Assembly (NCBI GenBank): GCA_017983695.1
Contig: JAGOAX010000003.1
Span: forward strand, 372,001-436,000
Direction of reading: 5' to 3'
DNA length: 64,000 bases
Source of the DNA: Ferruginibacter sp.
GTDB taxonomy: Bacteria; Bacteroidota; Bacteroidia; Chitinophagales; Chitinophagaceae
Under the pieces are notes generated by a model, which ran no database searches, had not been told where the DNA came from, and saw nothing but the letters and a program-made list of their open reading frames with translations. The translations under genes were made by a program, and so were the position numbers. This document shows, one piece after another, positions 44,630 through 53,767 of this stretch (position 1 is the first letter of the stretch; every line of letters begins with the position of its first letter).

Positions 44630-45119
44630 AACTTTTCATATTTACTACCTGCAGGGCAATGCCCAGGTTCCATCCTTTACTTGCTTGTATAACTTCCTGT
44701 AAATCATCAATTTTTTTACCGGTAACCCTTATTATATCGTCCATAATTGCTGCCTGAACTTTATAGCCACTATCTTTTATCAGCTTTACTACCTTTTTGG
44801 CGTCTTCCTGTTTAATACCGTTTCGTACTACGACTTCCTGCTTAACCACTTTTCCGCTTTGAAAAGGCTCTTTACTAAAATCATAGATCTCGGCAGCTAA
44901 TCCCTGTTTCATACTACGGCTGATCATCACGTCCCTTATCTGGCCTAATTTCATTTCACTTTCAGCCTCCAGGCTTACCTTAAATTCCTTTTTGTTTAAA
45001 TCAATTACTACCGGACTTCCTTTAAAATCAAACCGATTGGTAATTTCTTTACTTACAGTATTAATAGCGTTGTCTAATGTTTGCAGATCTACTTTACTAC
45101 TAAAATCGAATGATGGCAT
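44628..45119 (-). CDS. yajQ: YajQ-family nucleotide-binding protein
   Basis: 163 residues from the ATG at 45119 (MPSFDFSSKVDLQ), the family's standard start; an upstream frame to 45185 would precede the promoter box at 45135. Two repeated alpha/beta domains are visible, with N-R-F-D-F-K-G near 29-35 and I-I-R-V-T-G-K-K-I-D-D-L-Q near 127-139, both typical of YajQ. Members bind cyclic di-GMP or nucleic acids in some species. The role here is not known. Confidence 0.93.
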   Translation of the reverse strand: MPSFDFSSKVDLQTLDNAINTVSKEITNRFDFKGSPVVIDLNKKEFKVSLEAESEMKLGQIRDVMISRSMKQGLAAEIYDFSKEPFQSGKVVKQEVVVRNGIKQEDAKKVVKLIKDSGYKVQAAIMDDIIRVTGKKIDDLQEVIQASKGWNLGIALQVVNMKS

Positions 45120-45134
45120 GGTAACAATTTTTTT

Positions 45135-45142
45135 CAAAAGTA
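45135..45142 (-). promoter_or_regulatory. Putative -7 box for yajQ
   Basis: The minus strand reads TACTTTTG, 15 bases before the ATG at 45119. Its position excludes the longer start. Confidence 0.5.
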
Positions 45143-45226
45143 GTGAAAATGTAGAAAATAGTTGATGGCTATTGAAAGTTAGCAATTGCTATACTATCAA
45201 CCGTCAACTATTTTCTACAAATGTTT

Positions 45227-47677
45227 TTAGTTACCGCTTTTTATTCTACCCTGCTCATCTCCTGCACCACCACTTTTCCTTGTTTTTGCTCCTTTAATGG
45301 GTTTACCAAAACGATAGCTAAGGCTTAACGTAACCACCCTGCTGTCTCTTTGCTGCCTAAAGCTTGCTTCGGTACTTTGTATGTTTATTTGTCCTTTGGG
45401 GCGCATGGTTCTAAACGCATCTCTTATGTTTAATTTAATGGTACCCTTCTTTTTTAAAACTTGCTTTTGCAGGCCGCCGCTTAACTGTCCTAAAGGAAAA
45501 ATAAGTATTTGGCCTTCTATACCTTTAGTGCGGTAAAAGCCCGACAGCTCAGCACTCCACCCGTTTTTAAAGGTAAACTGATTGGTTACGTTGGCCATAA
45601 AGTAGGTGGCATTTATACTTATATTGCCCGATGGGAAAGCGCCTTCGTAACTGCTGTAGTTAAACTCTGTATATGGTATTGCCATCCACCATTTAGTTAC
45701 TTTTACCTGTGCATTTACAGATAAACTTGCATTGTCTGTGCTGCCAAAGTTTCTACGTGTAATTACAATGGCGTTACCGTTTGGCTCAAATACTTCTGCA
45801 AATAAACCTTTGGTGTGTGTATAATTTAAAGAGGTGGTTAAAAAACTCTTATACGTATGTGACGCCTCCATTGTATTAGCTATAGAGGGCTGCAAAAAAG
45901 GGTTACCCTGCTCGTAAGTATAATTATCTATAAAGAAAAGAAAGGGGTTAAGGTCTTCATAATCGGGCCGGCGTATACGGCGGCCATAATTAAATGAAAA
46001 CTCGTTTTTTTCGTTGGCTTTATAACTTACAAATACGTTAGGAAATAAGCCTGTATAACTGTTTTTAAAAGATGAATCGCCTTTTTGTGGATTGCCAAAC
46101 TGGTGGCCGCTATTATTGGTATTCTCCATTCTTAAACCTGCCTGCAAACCCCATTTCTTAATTTCTTTTGAAAGATTTAAATAAGCTGCATTAATATTTT
46201 CTTTGTACTTAAAACGGTTTGTTTTAGTATAATCTACTTGCTTAAAACCGCTTATTACATTAAAGTAGCCTGCAGTATTATCGGTATTTACATAGGCGGC
46301 TTTAATGCCGGTTTCTAACTTAATGCCCTTTTTTAACGGATGTACATAATCCATTTTAAAAGTGTAAATATTAACGCCTGTTGGCAGGTCGCCTACTAAA
46401 TTATCGCCACCGCTTTGCACCCAGTTTTTTGCAAAATATTTATTTAAAAGCCCCATGCTTCTGTCAGATTGATATTTTACATAATCTGCATCCATAGTTA
46501 ATTCCCTGCCAGTTGAGTCGTATGTATGACGGAAGTTAATATTTACAGAGCCATTTTTCCAGGGGCTTTTTTCGTCATTGTCAGCAACAGCTATAGAATC
46601 TAAGGCCTGTATACCATCGTAAAAATAAGTGGTGTTTAAACCATCCTGCTGGTGCAATGCCGAAGAGCCATTTAACAAAACACCAATAGTTGTTTTTTTA
46701 GACGCATAAAAATCAACACCGATTTTTGCATTTTTATTCCGGTTCTTACGGCCCATAAAAGCTGTTTGCTCAAATATTCTGTCAACAGCACCGCTATTAT
46801 TTTTAAACTTTCGTAAAATGTACAGCTGCTGGTAATTATTATCCCAACTGGCTCCAAGATTACTAAATAAATTAAATTTTCCGTTGCGGTAGTTAAGGTT
46901 AAGGCTGTTATTATTTCTTGCATAAATACCCTGGCCATAAGAGGTGCTGGCGCTGCCGTTAAATCCTTTTTGCTTGTTCTTTTTTGTTTTTAAATTAATC
47001 ATACCCGCTGTGCCGGCTGCATCGTATTTTGCAGAGGGGTTAGTCATAATTTCTATTTGCTCCAAATTACTGGATGGCATGGTGCGTAATAAATTTGTAA
47101 GCTCTTGGCCACTAAGGTATGCCGGCTTACCATCTATCATTATGCTAACACCCTGTTTACCTTTAAGGCTAATGTTACCATCTTTATCAACCGTTACGCC
47201 AGGGCTTTTTTCTAAAACTTCTAAAGCTGTGGTACCTGCATTGGAAATGGCGGCATCCACATTTACTATGGTGCGGTCAATCTTTCTTTCTATAAAAGGC
47301 TTTTTAGAAACCACCGTTACTTCTTTTAAATTTTTGTCGGCTGGTACTAACTGTAAGGTTCCAACATTTGTAGTTGACTGGTCTGCAGAAATAGTGAATA
47401 CCTGGCTATAAGTTTTTGAATGGCCTATAGATGTGGCTAATACCAAATAACTGCCTTCTTTCACATTCTCAATACTGAAATTGCCTTCTTTGTCAGTAAC
47501 TGCAATTTTTACAAGGCTGCTGTCTTTTGCTTTTAAAAGGGAGATTGAAGCGGCATCAATTACTTTTTGTTGTCCGCCATCTTTAATGCTACCGGTAACT
47601 TTACCAGCTGGAGTTGTTTGGGCCTGGCTGCACATAGCAATAGTGCTGACAACCAGAAGGTTGAAAAATTTTTTCAT
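45227..47677 (-). CDS. Outer-membrane beta-barrel receptor (TonB-dependent-like, OMP_b-brl_3 type)
   Basis: 816 residues. The signal peptide ends M-C-S-Q-A-Q near 20. A carboxypeptidase-regulatory-like Ig domain follows (about 24-112; V-T-G-S-I-K-D and G-S-Y-L-V-L-A). The plug region is about 120-235, with K-G-K-Q-G-V-S-I-M-I-D-G-K-P-A near 163-177. The rest is a large barrel rich in aromatic strands, with N-Y-G-R-R-I-R-R-P-D-Y near 574-584. This family of Bacteroidetes receptors is related to TonB-dependent transporters, although many members have no proven substrate. It is monocistronic with its own -7 box. A Lys/Arg/Gly tail closes the protein. Confidence 0.9.
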   Translation of the reverse strand: MKKFFNLLVVSTIAMCSQAQTTPAGKVTGSIKDGGQQKVIDAASISLLKAKDSSLVKIAVTDKEGNFSIENVKEGSYLVLATSIGHSKTYSQVFTISADQSTTNVGTLQLVPADKNLKEVTVVSKKPFIERKIDRTIVNVDAAISNAGTTALEVLEKSPGVTVDKDGNISLKGKQGVSIMIDGKPAYLSGQELTNLLRTMPSSNLEQIEIMTNPSAKYDAAGTAGMINLKTKKNKQKGFNGSASTSYGQGIYARNNNSLNLNYRNGKFNLFSNLGASWDNNYQQLYILRKFKNNSGAVDRIFEQTAFMGRKNRNKNAKIGVDFYASKKTTIGVLLNGSSALHQQDGLNTTYFYDGIQALDSIAVADNDEKSPWKNGSVNINFRHTYDSTGRELTMDADYVKYQSDRSMGLLNKYFAKNWVQSGGDNLVGDLPTGVNIYTFKMDYVHPLKKGIKLETGIKAAYVNTDNTAGYFNVISGFKQVDYTKTNRFKYKENINAAYLNLSKEIKKWGLQAGLRMENTNNSGHQFGNPQKGDSSFKNSYTGLFPNVFVSYKANEKNEFSFNYGRRIRRPDYEDLNPFLFFIDNYTYEQGNPFLQPSIANTMEASHTYKSFLTTSLNYTHTKGLFAEVFEPNGNAIVITRRNFGSTDNASLSVNAQVKVTKWWMAIPYTEFNYSSYEGAFPSGNISINATYFMANVTNQFTFKNGWSAELSGFYRTKGIEGQILIFPLGQLSGGLQKQVLKKKGTIKLNIRDAFRTMRPKGQINIQSTEASFRQQRDSRVVTLSLSYRFGKPIKGAKTRKSGGAGDEQGRIKSGN

Positions 47678-47761
47678 GACTATACTTTTTGTTTTATTTC
47701 CGGTGGCTAATCCGGAAGTTAGTTTTTAAAGATGCAGTTATATACTTTGATAACTACTTCA

Positions 47762-47769
47762 CAAAAGTA
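47762..47769 (-). promoter_or_regulatory. Putative -7 box for the beta-barrel receptor
   Basis: The minus strand reads TACTTTTG, about 85 bases before the ATG at 47677. Confidence 0.45.
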
Positions 47770-47947
47770 GGTACTTTGTAAAACATAGTACATTGTTTTA
47801 TACTGAGCGGCAAATAATGATGATGATCGGTAAAAAACTAAAAAAATGTAAAATAGCTGCAAAAATGTAACGGATAGCAATGCAAATAAGTTACAGATAC
47901 CAATATTTTGGTATTTACAATAGATTAAATAATTATAAACTATAAAA

Positions 47948-49264
47948 TTAACTCTGGCCTTTTGTACGCTTCATTTGTATAATAATAAAACAAAGCCCTG
48001 TAAGAAAAAGCAAAAAAGAAATTATTTCGGCCTGTGTAGGGTGAAAGCCAAACATGGAATAAGTTGTATTTACTCTTATTTTTTCTACAATAAACCGCTC
48101 TAAACCATTTAAGATGAGATAAATTCCAAAAATTACCCCAGGGGTTTTTATTCTCTTGCGAATTGACCACAATAATAAGAATAACAAGGAACAGGCTATT
48201 GTTTCGTAAAATGGAGTGGGAAAAACTGGTATAGGCAATACACGGTTATGTTCATCAGTATCACCGGGAATTTTTACACCATCAGCATTAACATTTTTAG
48301 GATATGAATATGCCACCATCCAATTGGGAATAAAGGAAGGTGCTTTGTAATAGATATTATGAACATGCTGCAGATCTGGTGAAGTACGACCCGTATATTG
48401 ATTCGACTCTGGTACTTTTCCTTCTAAAAAATAAGTAGAATCTTTCTTTAATGCCTGCATAAATTCACCTTCGCTCGCTATTCTTACAGTTTTGCCGGTT
48501 GCATCATTTACATAAGCACTGTTATAAACTCCCCAGTCACCATCGCCGGCAACCTGGCAACCAATTCTACCTACAGCATAAGCAATCATTAAAGCAGGTG
48601 CTGCAGCATCTACCAAATGAACCAGTTTAATACCACGTTTATATGCATACCAGCAAATAGCAATAGTTGCCAATATTAAACCCCCATAAAAAGTAAGCCC
48701 ACTGGCAGAAAACAATCTTCCAATTGGATCCTGAATAAATTCATTCCAGTTCTCAAGGTTATCAAACAGCTTAGCCCCAAGTATACCAAATATTAATCCA
48801 AGGATTATTATGTCTCCTACCCTGTCGTGTGGCCAAATGCGTACACTACGGCGTTCAGGTTCTTTAAGTTTTTGTTTGTTTTTCTCATGCCATTTTAAGC
48901 CACCTAATACTATACCCAATAGTAATCCACCTAAAATATTACCTTGGCTGGAGAAAATATAATCCTGCGGATTTACACCTTCCGGCCTGCTAAAAATCAA
49001 GCCCAAAACCTTAAACCCAAATACAAAACCAATTAGTGCATTGATCAATATTTCAGATAGTGAAGCAGGTTTTCCTACAGTAATAATTTCTTCCCTTGGT
49101 GATAGTAAGCCTTGTTTTTCCTTACGCTTTAATTCGCTGCTGATTACAATTGCAGCAACAATAAATGCTATTGCCACAAGTAACCCAAAAGTATTTAAAA
49201 CACTAAGCCCCTTCCACTCCACACCAAACCAGTCTTTAAAAACATAATATAAATTGGGATACAT
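47948..49264 (-). CDS. lgt: Prolipoprotein diacylglyceryl transferase, long form
   Basis: 438 residues, much longer than the roughly 270-300 of E. coli-type Lgt. Multiple membrane helices are present. The family signature appears as A-V-G-R-I-G-C-Q-V-A-G-D-G-D-W-G near 213-228, with the essential Arg kept but Cys in place of the usual Asn; G-L-T-F-Y-G-G-L-I near 188-196 corresponds to the H-G-G-L site with Tyr for His. An extra soluble stretch of about 90 residues (roughly 232-325) is inserted before the C-terminal helices. It transfers diacylglyceryl from phosphatidylglycerol to lipobox Cys, and would serve the many lipoproteins in this window. Confidence 0.88.
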   Translation of the reverse strand: MYPNLYYVFKDWFGVEWKGLSVLNTFGLLVAIAFIVAAIVISSELKRKEKQGLLSPREEIITVGKPASLSEILINALIGFVFGFKVLGLIFSRPEGVNPQDYIFSSQGNILGGLLLGIVLGGLKWHEKNKQKLKEPERRSVRIWPHDRVGDIIILGLIFGILGAKLFDNLENWNEFIQDPIGRLFSASGLTFYGGLILATIAICWYAYKRGIKLVHLVDAAAPALMIAYAVGRIGCQVAGDGDWGVYNSAYVNDATGKTVRIASEGEFMQALKKDSTYFLEGKVPESNQYTGRTSPDLQHVHNIYYKAPSFIPNWMVAYSYPKNVNADGVKIPGDTDEHNRVLPIPVFPTPFYETIACSLLFLLLWSIRKRIKTPGVIFGIYLILNGLERFIVEKIRVNTTYSMFGFHPTQAEIISFLLFLTGLCFIIIQMKRTKGQS

Positions 49265-49342
49265 AAAGTTTGCTACTTATTATTTTTATTAAGAACTGCA
49301 ATATATTCAAATAATTGAAGCCGTTGGTTATTGAAATAAAAA

Positions 49343-49366
49343 ATCCTCCTGTAGAAACAGGAGGAT
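49343..49366 (-). terminator. Terminator of the bacilliredoxin gene
   Basis: Perfect 10-base arms (49343-49352, 49357-49366) with a 4-base loop, followed on the minus strand by TTTTTATTT. It lies 45 bases after the stop. Confidence 0.88.
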
Positions 49367-49411
49367 GATATTTACTAACCCATCATATTTAATAAAACAT
49401 GACGAAGTATC

Positions 49412-49828
49412 TTAATTACAATGTTGTTCAAATGCCCCTATCAGGTTTTCTGCAATCATCTGGGCGCTTCTGCCTTCAATCATATGCCTTTCTATAAAAT
49501 GAACCAACTGGCCATCTTTAAAAAGAGCAATTGATGGCGAAGATGGAGGGTAAGGCAACAGGTACTCTCTTATTTTCTTTACTGCATCAACATCAAAACC
49601 AGCAAAACTGGTAGTAAGATGATCGGGTTTTTTTGTACTGTTATGAACAGCCATTAAAACACCAGGCCTTGCAGTACCGGCGCTGCAACCACAAACTGAG
49701 TTGATTACAACTAAAGTGGTGCCGTTATCTTTTATAGTTTCCTCAACTGCTGCAGAGGTCAACATTTCTGAAAAGCCATTTTCAGTTAGCTCTTCTTTCA
49801 TTGGTATTACAATTTCTTCCGGATACAT
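49412..49828 (-). CDS. Bacilliredoxin (BrxA/BrxB, YphP/YqiW family)
   Basis: 138 residues with a thioredoxin-like fold. The redox motif V-C-G-C-S-A-G-T-A-R-P-G near 52-63 shows the C-G-C that defines the family. In Firmicutes such proteins remove bacillithiol from oxidised proteins. Whether this organism makes bacillithiol is not shown by the window, though some Bacteroidetes are thought to. It is cytoplasmic and monocistronic, with a -7 box 23 bases upstream and its own terminator. Confidence 0.92.
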   Translation of the reverse strand: MYPEEIVIPMKEELTENGFSEMLTSAAVEETIKDNGTTLVVINSVCGCSAGTARPGVLMAVHNSTKKPDHLTTSFAGFDVDAVKKIREYLLPYPPSSPSIALFKDGQLVHFIERHMIEGRSAQMIAENLIGAFEQHCN

Positions 49829-49850
49829 GTGTAGTAGATTTTTTGGAGCA

Positions 49851-49858
49851 CAAAACTA
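49851..49858 (-). promoter_or_regulatory. Putative -7 box for the bacilliredoxin gene
   Basis: The minus strand reads TAGTTTTG, matching TAnnTTTG, 22 bases before the ATG at 49828. Confidence 0.5.
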
Positions 49859-50075
49859 AGAACTTATTTTACATCTTCCCTTTTATTGTTCTCTACATTT
49901 ACACATCTTCCGCATCTCGAAATCGGAAATTATGGCGCAATCATCTAGTTACAAGCGACATAACGGCGCAAAATGTAGCTAAAAATTGAAATTTAGGCAT
50001 TAAAAACCTGTTGGAATAGCTTTTGAAGATTGTGTTTTGTAATTATAAAATTTAAAAACATAAAAAAATAAAGCT

Positions 50076-50516
50076 ATGACACTCGTAAAAACAAACAATC
50101 CCTTTGCAAAATCATTTGATGGATTAATGAATGAAATTTTTAATGACCTGCCTTCAACATTTGGCAAAACTGTAAGAGAAGATATTTTAGGTTTTCCACC
50201 AGTAAACATTGTTGAGAAAAACGATGCTTACAATTTACAGGTAGCTGCCCCTGGCTTTGAAAAAAGCGATTTTAAGATAAAACTGGATGCTAATATCCTA
50301 ACAATAAGTGTGGAAAAAACAGCAGAAACAAAATCGGAAACAGAAAAATTGATCCGCAGAGAATTCAGCGCTAAATCATTCAAGCGCACTTTTACGGTAG
50401 ATGAAAAAATTGACGCTACAAATATAAACGCCAAATACGAAAATGGTATTTTACATGTAGTGTTACCTAAAAAAGAAGAAGTAAAAGCTGCGGCAAAAGA
50501 GATAACTATTCAATAA
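50076..50516 (+). CDS. Small heat shock protein, Hsp20/alpha-crystallin family
   Basis: 146 residues. The N-terminal arm has N-P-F-A-K-S-F-D near 7-14. The alpha-crystallin domain (about 45-135) begins V-N-I-V-E-K-N-D-A-Y-N-L and ends with Y-E-N-G-I-L-H-V-V-L-P-K-K-E, the A-x-x-x-N-G-V-L-like signature. The tail carries an I-x-I-type motif (I-T-I-Q). It is an ATP-independent chaperone holding unfolded proteins in the cytoplasm, usually stress induced. It is monocistronic with a strong terminator downstream. Confidence 0.96.
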   Translation: MTLVKTNNPFAKSFDGLMNEIFNDLPSTFGKTVREDILGFPPVNIVEKNDAYNLQVAAPGFEKSDFKIKLDANILTISVEKTAETKSETEKLIRREFSAKSFKRTFTVDEKIDATNINAKYENGILHVVLPKKEEVKAAAKEITIQ

Positions 50517-50552
50517 GAAAAGTTTTCATAAGCATACAGTTGGTTTTGATTA

Positions 50553-50576
50553 ATCCCCGTTATTCTTAACGGGGAT
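50553..50576 (+). terminator. Terminator of hsp20
   Basis: Perfect 10-base arms (50553-50562, 50567-50576) around TTCT, followed by A and six T. Confidence 0.9.
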
Positions 50577-50581
50577 ATTTT

Positions 50582-51067
50582 TTATGAGGAGATATTTTCT
50601 TTTTGTTTTCTTTTCTCCATCCAGTTCATTTCTTTCTTAGTGGTAAAAGCTTGTACTATGGCAATAAAAAAAAGCAGACCGATATTTCCGGCTAAAAAAA
50701 GCAGGTCAAAACTGGCATAGTTTGTAATATCATGAATGCCTAACTTAAAATAATCCATTATGCACAATACTAATACAACAACACAATAACAAAAACCGAT
50801 GGTAAAGCAAACCTGGGAAATTGCCTTTACAACAGCAGAAGGATGCTTTTTGGTACGTTTAATAAAAATATAATAGGCTGTTGCAAAAACTGCAGGTGGT
50901 ATTGAAATTACAACCAGTTCAAATAAAATATCTACCGGCTTTGATGAAACCAGCTTTGAAACTCCGTATAATAATGCCATTGCCGAACCAAATATTACAG
51001 GGATGGAAAGGAACAATAAAAATATCAGGAAATATAATTTTGAATATCTGGTAAAACGGTCTTCCAT
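50582..51067 (-). CDS. Four-span membrane protein of unknown function
   Basis: 161 residues with four predicted membrane helices, about 12-38, 46-68, 82-106 and 117-142, and a basic tail (K-K-E-M-N-W-M-E-K-R-K-Q-K). No family signature is recognised. It is the last of three closely packed minus-strand genes: M42 peptidase, a 72-residue coiled-coil membrane protein eight bases later, then this gene three bases later. Confidence 0.72.
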   Translation of the reverse strand: MEDRFTRYSKLYFLIFLLFLSIPVIFGSAMALLYGVSKLVSSKPVDILFELVVISIPPAVFATAYYIFIKRTKKHPSAVVKAISQVCFTIGFCYCVVVLVLCIMDYFKLGIHDITNYASFDLLFLAGNIGLLFFIAIVQAFTTKKEMNWMEKRKQKENISS

Positions 51068-51070
51068 AGT

Positions 51071-51289
51071 CTATTTCATTTTGATTTCTAATGAATCAAA
51101 TAATCTTTTCTTAGCAGTATCTATTTCTAAAGATGATGCTTTAAGGTCTTTATCAATAGTTTTAAATTCTTCCATAATTTTATCAGATGCCGCCCTTGCA
51201 TTATCAGCCGAATGCTTCATTTTAATAAATTGAGATACTGCAAGTGCAATACCCAGCACCACTATAAAAACTAATAACCCTTTTGACAT
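51071..51289 (-). CDS. Small membrane protein with coiled coil
   Basis: 72 residues. One N-terminal membrane helix (about 4-22, G-L-L-V-F-I-V-V-L-G-I-A-L-A-V) is followed by about 45 residues of charged helix with heptad character (D-K-I-M-E-E-F-K-T-I-D-K-D-L). Probably inserted with the coiled coil exposed. Unknown function; sandwiched in an operon between the M42 peptidase and a four-span protein, with gaps of 8 and 3 bases, which argues that it is a real gene. Confidence 0.7.
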   Translation of the reverse strand: MSKGLLVFIVVLGIALAVSQFIKMKHSADNARAASDKIMEEFKTIDKDLKASSLEIDTAKKRLFDSLEIKMK

Positions 51290-51297
51290 AGCATTGT

Positions 51298-52404
51298 TTA
51301 AAAATAACTGAGATTAGTTTTAGGGGATAAGGTTAATAAAGTTTCATACATCAGTTTAATAGTATTTTCAACATCGTCTTTGTGGAGCATTTCTACTGTT
51401 GTGTGCATATACCTTAATGGAATTGAAATTAAAACAGAAGGGCAACCATCATTAGCATATGCAAAAGAATCTGTATCGGTACCTGTACTGCGGCTTACAG
51501 TGCGTAATTGAACCGGTATCTTATTTTTTGTTGCCGTAATTTGTACTACATCCAACAATTTATTATGTACCGCAGGCCCAAATGCCAGGGAAGGCCCCTT
51601 TCCACATGCACACTCCCCTTCTATAATTTTGTTAATCATTGGTGTACTGGTATCATGCGTTACATCGGTAATGATAGCGATGTCTGGTTTTATTCTACGG
51701 GCAATCATTTCTGCTCCCCGTAAGCCAATTTCTTCCTGCACTGCATTTACAACATATAAACCAAATGGTAGTTTTTTACGATTTGCCTTAAGTAACCTGG
51801 CCACTTCGGCAATCATAAAACCACCAATGCGGTTATCAAAAGCCCGGCCTATTAAATAATCATAGGCCAGTTCTTCGTATCCCTCTTCGTAGGTTGCCAC
51901 GGCGCCAATATGAATACCCAAGGCCTCCACTTCTTTCTTATTACGGGCTCCGCAATCTAAAAACAGGTTATCAACTTTGGGTGGCGTTTCCTTACCATCA
52001 TTATTGCTCATTCGTGTATGAATGGCAGGCCATCCAAATACCGCTTTTACAGCTCCTTTCTTCCCATGAATTAAAACACGCTTTGCAGGTGCAATCTGGT
52101 GATCTACACCTCCATTGCGTTTCAGGTAAATCAATCCATCAGGAGAAATATAATTTACAAACCAGCTTATCTCATCTGCATGAGCTTCTATTACCACTTT
52201 AAATGTAGAAGAAGGATTAATTACTCCGACTGCAGTGCCATAGGGATCGGTAAAATGAGAATCTACATATGGTTTCAAATATTGAAGCCACAATTTTTGT
52301 CCGCTGCTTTCAAAACCTGTTGGAGAGGGATTATTGATATAGTTTTTTAAAAATGCGTATGATTCTTCAGTAAGAATACTTTTCGTTTTTTTTGCTTTAG
52401 CCAT
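51298..52404 (-). CDS. M42-family metallo-aminopeptidase
   Basis: 368 residues. The co-catalytic metal site of M42 enzymes is complete: E-A-H-A-D-E near 73-78, the bridging Asp in F-D-N-R-I-G near 190-195, the catalytic pair V-Q-E-E-I-G-L-R-G near 222-230, I-T-D-V-T-H-D near 246-252 and R-Y-M-H-T near 331-335. These peptidases form dodecameric cages and trim peptides from the N-terminus; some are mislabelled endoglucanase. It is cytoplasmic and is the first gene of a three-gene operon. Confidence 0.93.
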   Translation of the reverse strand: MAKAKKTKSILTEESYAFLKNYINNPSPTGFESSGQKLWLQYLKPYVDSHFTDPYGTAVGVINPSSTFKVVIEAHADEISWFVNYISPDGLIYLKRNGGVDHQIAPAKRVLIHGKKGAVKAVFGWPAIHTRMSNNDGKETPPKVDNLFLDCGARNKKEVEALGIHIGAVATYEEGYEELAYDYLIGRAFDNRIGGFMIAEVARLLKANRKKLPFGLYVVNAVQEEIGLRGAEMIARRIKPDIAIITDVTHDTSTPMINKIIEGECACGKGPSLAFGPAVHNKLLDVVQITATKNKIPVQLRTVSRSTGTDTDSFAYANDGCPSVLISIPLRYMHTTVEMLHKDDVENTIKLMYETLLTLSPKTNLSYF

Positions 52405-52434
52405 CTTTGTTTTCTTTATATAAAGGCAAAATAA

Positions 52435-53262
52435 CTAAATACTTGCCACATAAGCAGCTATGGCGGAAAATAACATTAACCCATCAACCAAAAAATAATA
52501 AAAAAAATAGCCCTGTTTTTTTAAAGAGAAAAAATATACCACTGCTGCAACTATGCCGGTAACCAATAAAGCAATTATTTGCATAGGCTCATTATAATAA
52601 ATCCTGAAGACTACGCCATTAATAATATAGGCAATAAAGACAGCTCCCATTATATAACGAATTGTAACCGGTGTTACCAGGGTTGTAAGGCTTTGTAAGC
52701 CTCTTATTTTGTCAACTTTTGTATCCCTAGCATCAAAAATGATACATAGCATCAACATAAAAAGAAAACGGTTATTGAACAGCAGCAGTAAGGTGAGTGT
52801 GTTTGCGGTTGGCACCTGCTTATCTGGAATATACACCGTTACAAAAGCCCATGTAAATGCCAGGAGTAATGTTTTTAATAACCCCGCCTTTCTAGTAAAT
52901 TGTAATGCTTTAAAAGGCAACAGCGGAATAGTATACAGTAAAGTGAAAAACAGGCTTAAAATAATGGCAGGTAATAAATTGGAAATATGCGGTAATGAAA
53001 ACAGTAACCCTATTGCAGCTATAAAAAAAATAATAATATTGGTGTAATACTTTTTTAAAAATAATTTAACCGGCTGTCCTGAAAAAGCAAAGCCACTTAA
53101 AAGCCAGTAAAAGTTATAACTGCATAATGTTGAGAAAAAAACAAAGCTGTATAACCAAGCAGTAAGATTAATGTGCAGCAGTAAAGCTGTTTGAAAACAA
53201 AGTGCTACAGCACAAATTGCAATAAAAATAGAATGAGATAAGATAAAGTGCAGCCACTTCAT
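52435..53262 (-). CDS. UbiA-like polytopic membrane protein
   Basis: 275 residues with about eight or nine membrane helices. The loop D-A-R-D-T-K-V-D-K-I-R-G-L-Q-S-L near 172-187 resembles the second Asp-rich motif of UbiA prenyltransferases. The first motif (N-x-x-x-D-x-x-x-D) is not found; the matching loop near 49-58 reads Y-N-F-Y-W-L-L-S-G-F. It may be a divergent or inactive relative. The ATG overlaps the stop of the upstream lipoprotein gene by one base, so translation of the two is coupled. Confidence 0.72.
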   Translation of the reverse strand: MKWLHFILSHSIFIAICAVALCFQTALLLHINLTAWLYSFVFFSTLCSYNFYWLLSGFAFSGQPVKLFLKKYYTNIIIFFIAAIGLLFSLPHISNLLPAIILSLFFTLLYTIPLLPFKALQFTRKAGLLKTLLLAFTWAFVTVYIPDKQVPTANTLTLLLLFNNRFLFMLMLCIIFDARDTKVDKIRGLQSLTTLVTPVTIRYIMGAVFIAYIINGVVFRIYYNEPMQIIALLVTGIVAAVVYFFSLKKQGYFFYYFLVDGLMLFSAIAAYVASI

Positions 53263-53732
53263 TATTGAGTGACGTAAAATACAGGATCGGCTGTTATTAT
53301 TACATTGCTCTTGTTTTTTGCAAAATCTTTTATATAAACTTCAAAATATAAAGTATCCACTCTTGGCCTTGTAGTTACGCCGGGCTTGCCACCAATTACA
53401 TTAAATAAATTTATTGCTATATCCCCTTTAAAATTTTCCTTAGCTGAAGTTTTTATATCTGGCAAAAAAGAAGAATCAATTTTATTGTTAATAAGATTTT
53501 TAACATAAACCTTAGAAGTGTCCGACCCATCCTTAAAGCCAAGGTCACCTTCGGCATCTGTAACACTCAAAGTTAATATCGGTGCAAAATCCAGTTGTAC
53601 TGTTGTATTACTGGATAGCCAGACATTTGGTTTTACCGATTTAAAACTAATTTGCGGGGCAGTTGTAAATTTATCTTTTTTACAGGCCGTAAACAGCAAG
53701 CAAACTGCTATAATTAATAAAGTATATCGCAT
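53262..53732 (-). CDS. Lipoprotein of unknown function
   Basis: 156 residues. A textbook lipobox L-F-T-A-C-K puts the lipidated Cys near residue 17. The mature part looks like an immunoglobulin-type beta domain, with L-T-L-S-V-T-D-A-E-G-D-L-G-F near 53-66, a motif seen in many Bacteroidetes Ig-like lipoproteins. A -7 box is 18 bases upstream, and the gene is coupled to the UbiA-like gene after it. Location is probably the periplasmic face of a membrane or the cell surface. No function can be assigned. Confidence 0.8.
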   Translation of the reverse strand: MRYTLLIIAVCLLFTACKKDKFTTAPQISFKSVKPNVWLSSNTTVQLDFAPILTLSVTDAEGDLGFKDGSDTSKVYVKNLINNKIDSSFLPDIKTSAKENFKGDIAINLFNVIGGKPGVTTRPRVDTLYFEVYIKDFAKNKSNVIITADPVFYVTQ

Positions 53733-53749
53733 CTTTGTATATTATTATT

Positions 53750-53757
53750 CAAATTTA
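53750..53757 (-). promoter_or_regulatory. Putative -7 box for the lipoprotein/UbiA-like operon
   Basis: The minus strand reads TAAATTTG, matching TAnnTTTG, 18 bases before the ATG at 53732. Confidence 0.5.
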
Positions 53758-53767
53758 CTGATAGTAA

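Noticed and set aside
47897..47914. Short palindrome ATACCAA/TTGGTAT after lgt
   Set aside because: Only seven A/T-rich pairs and no clean T run, so a terminator call is not supported.
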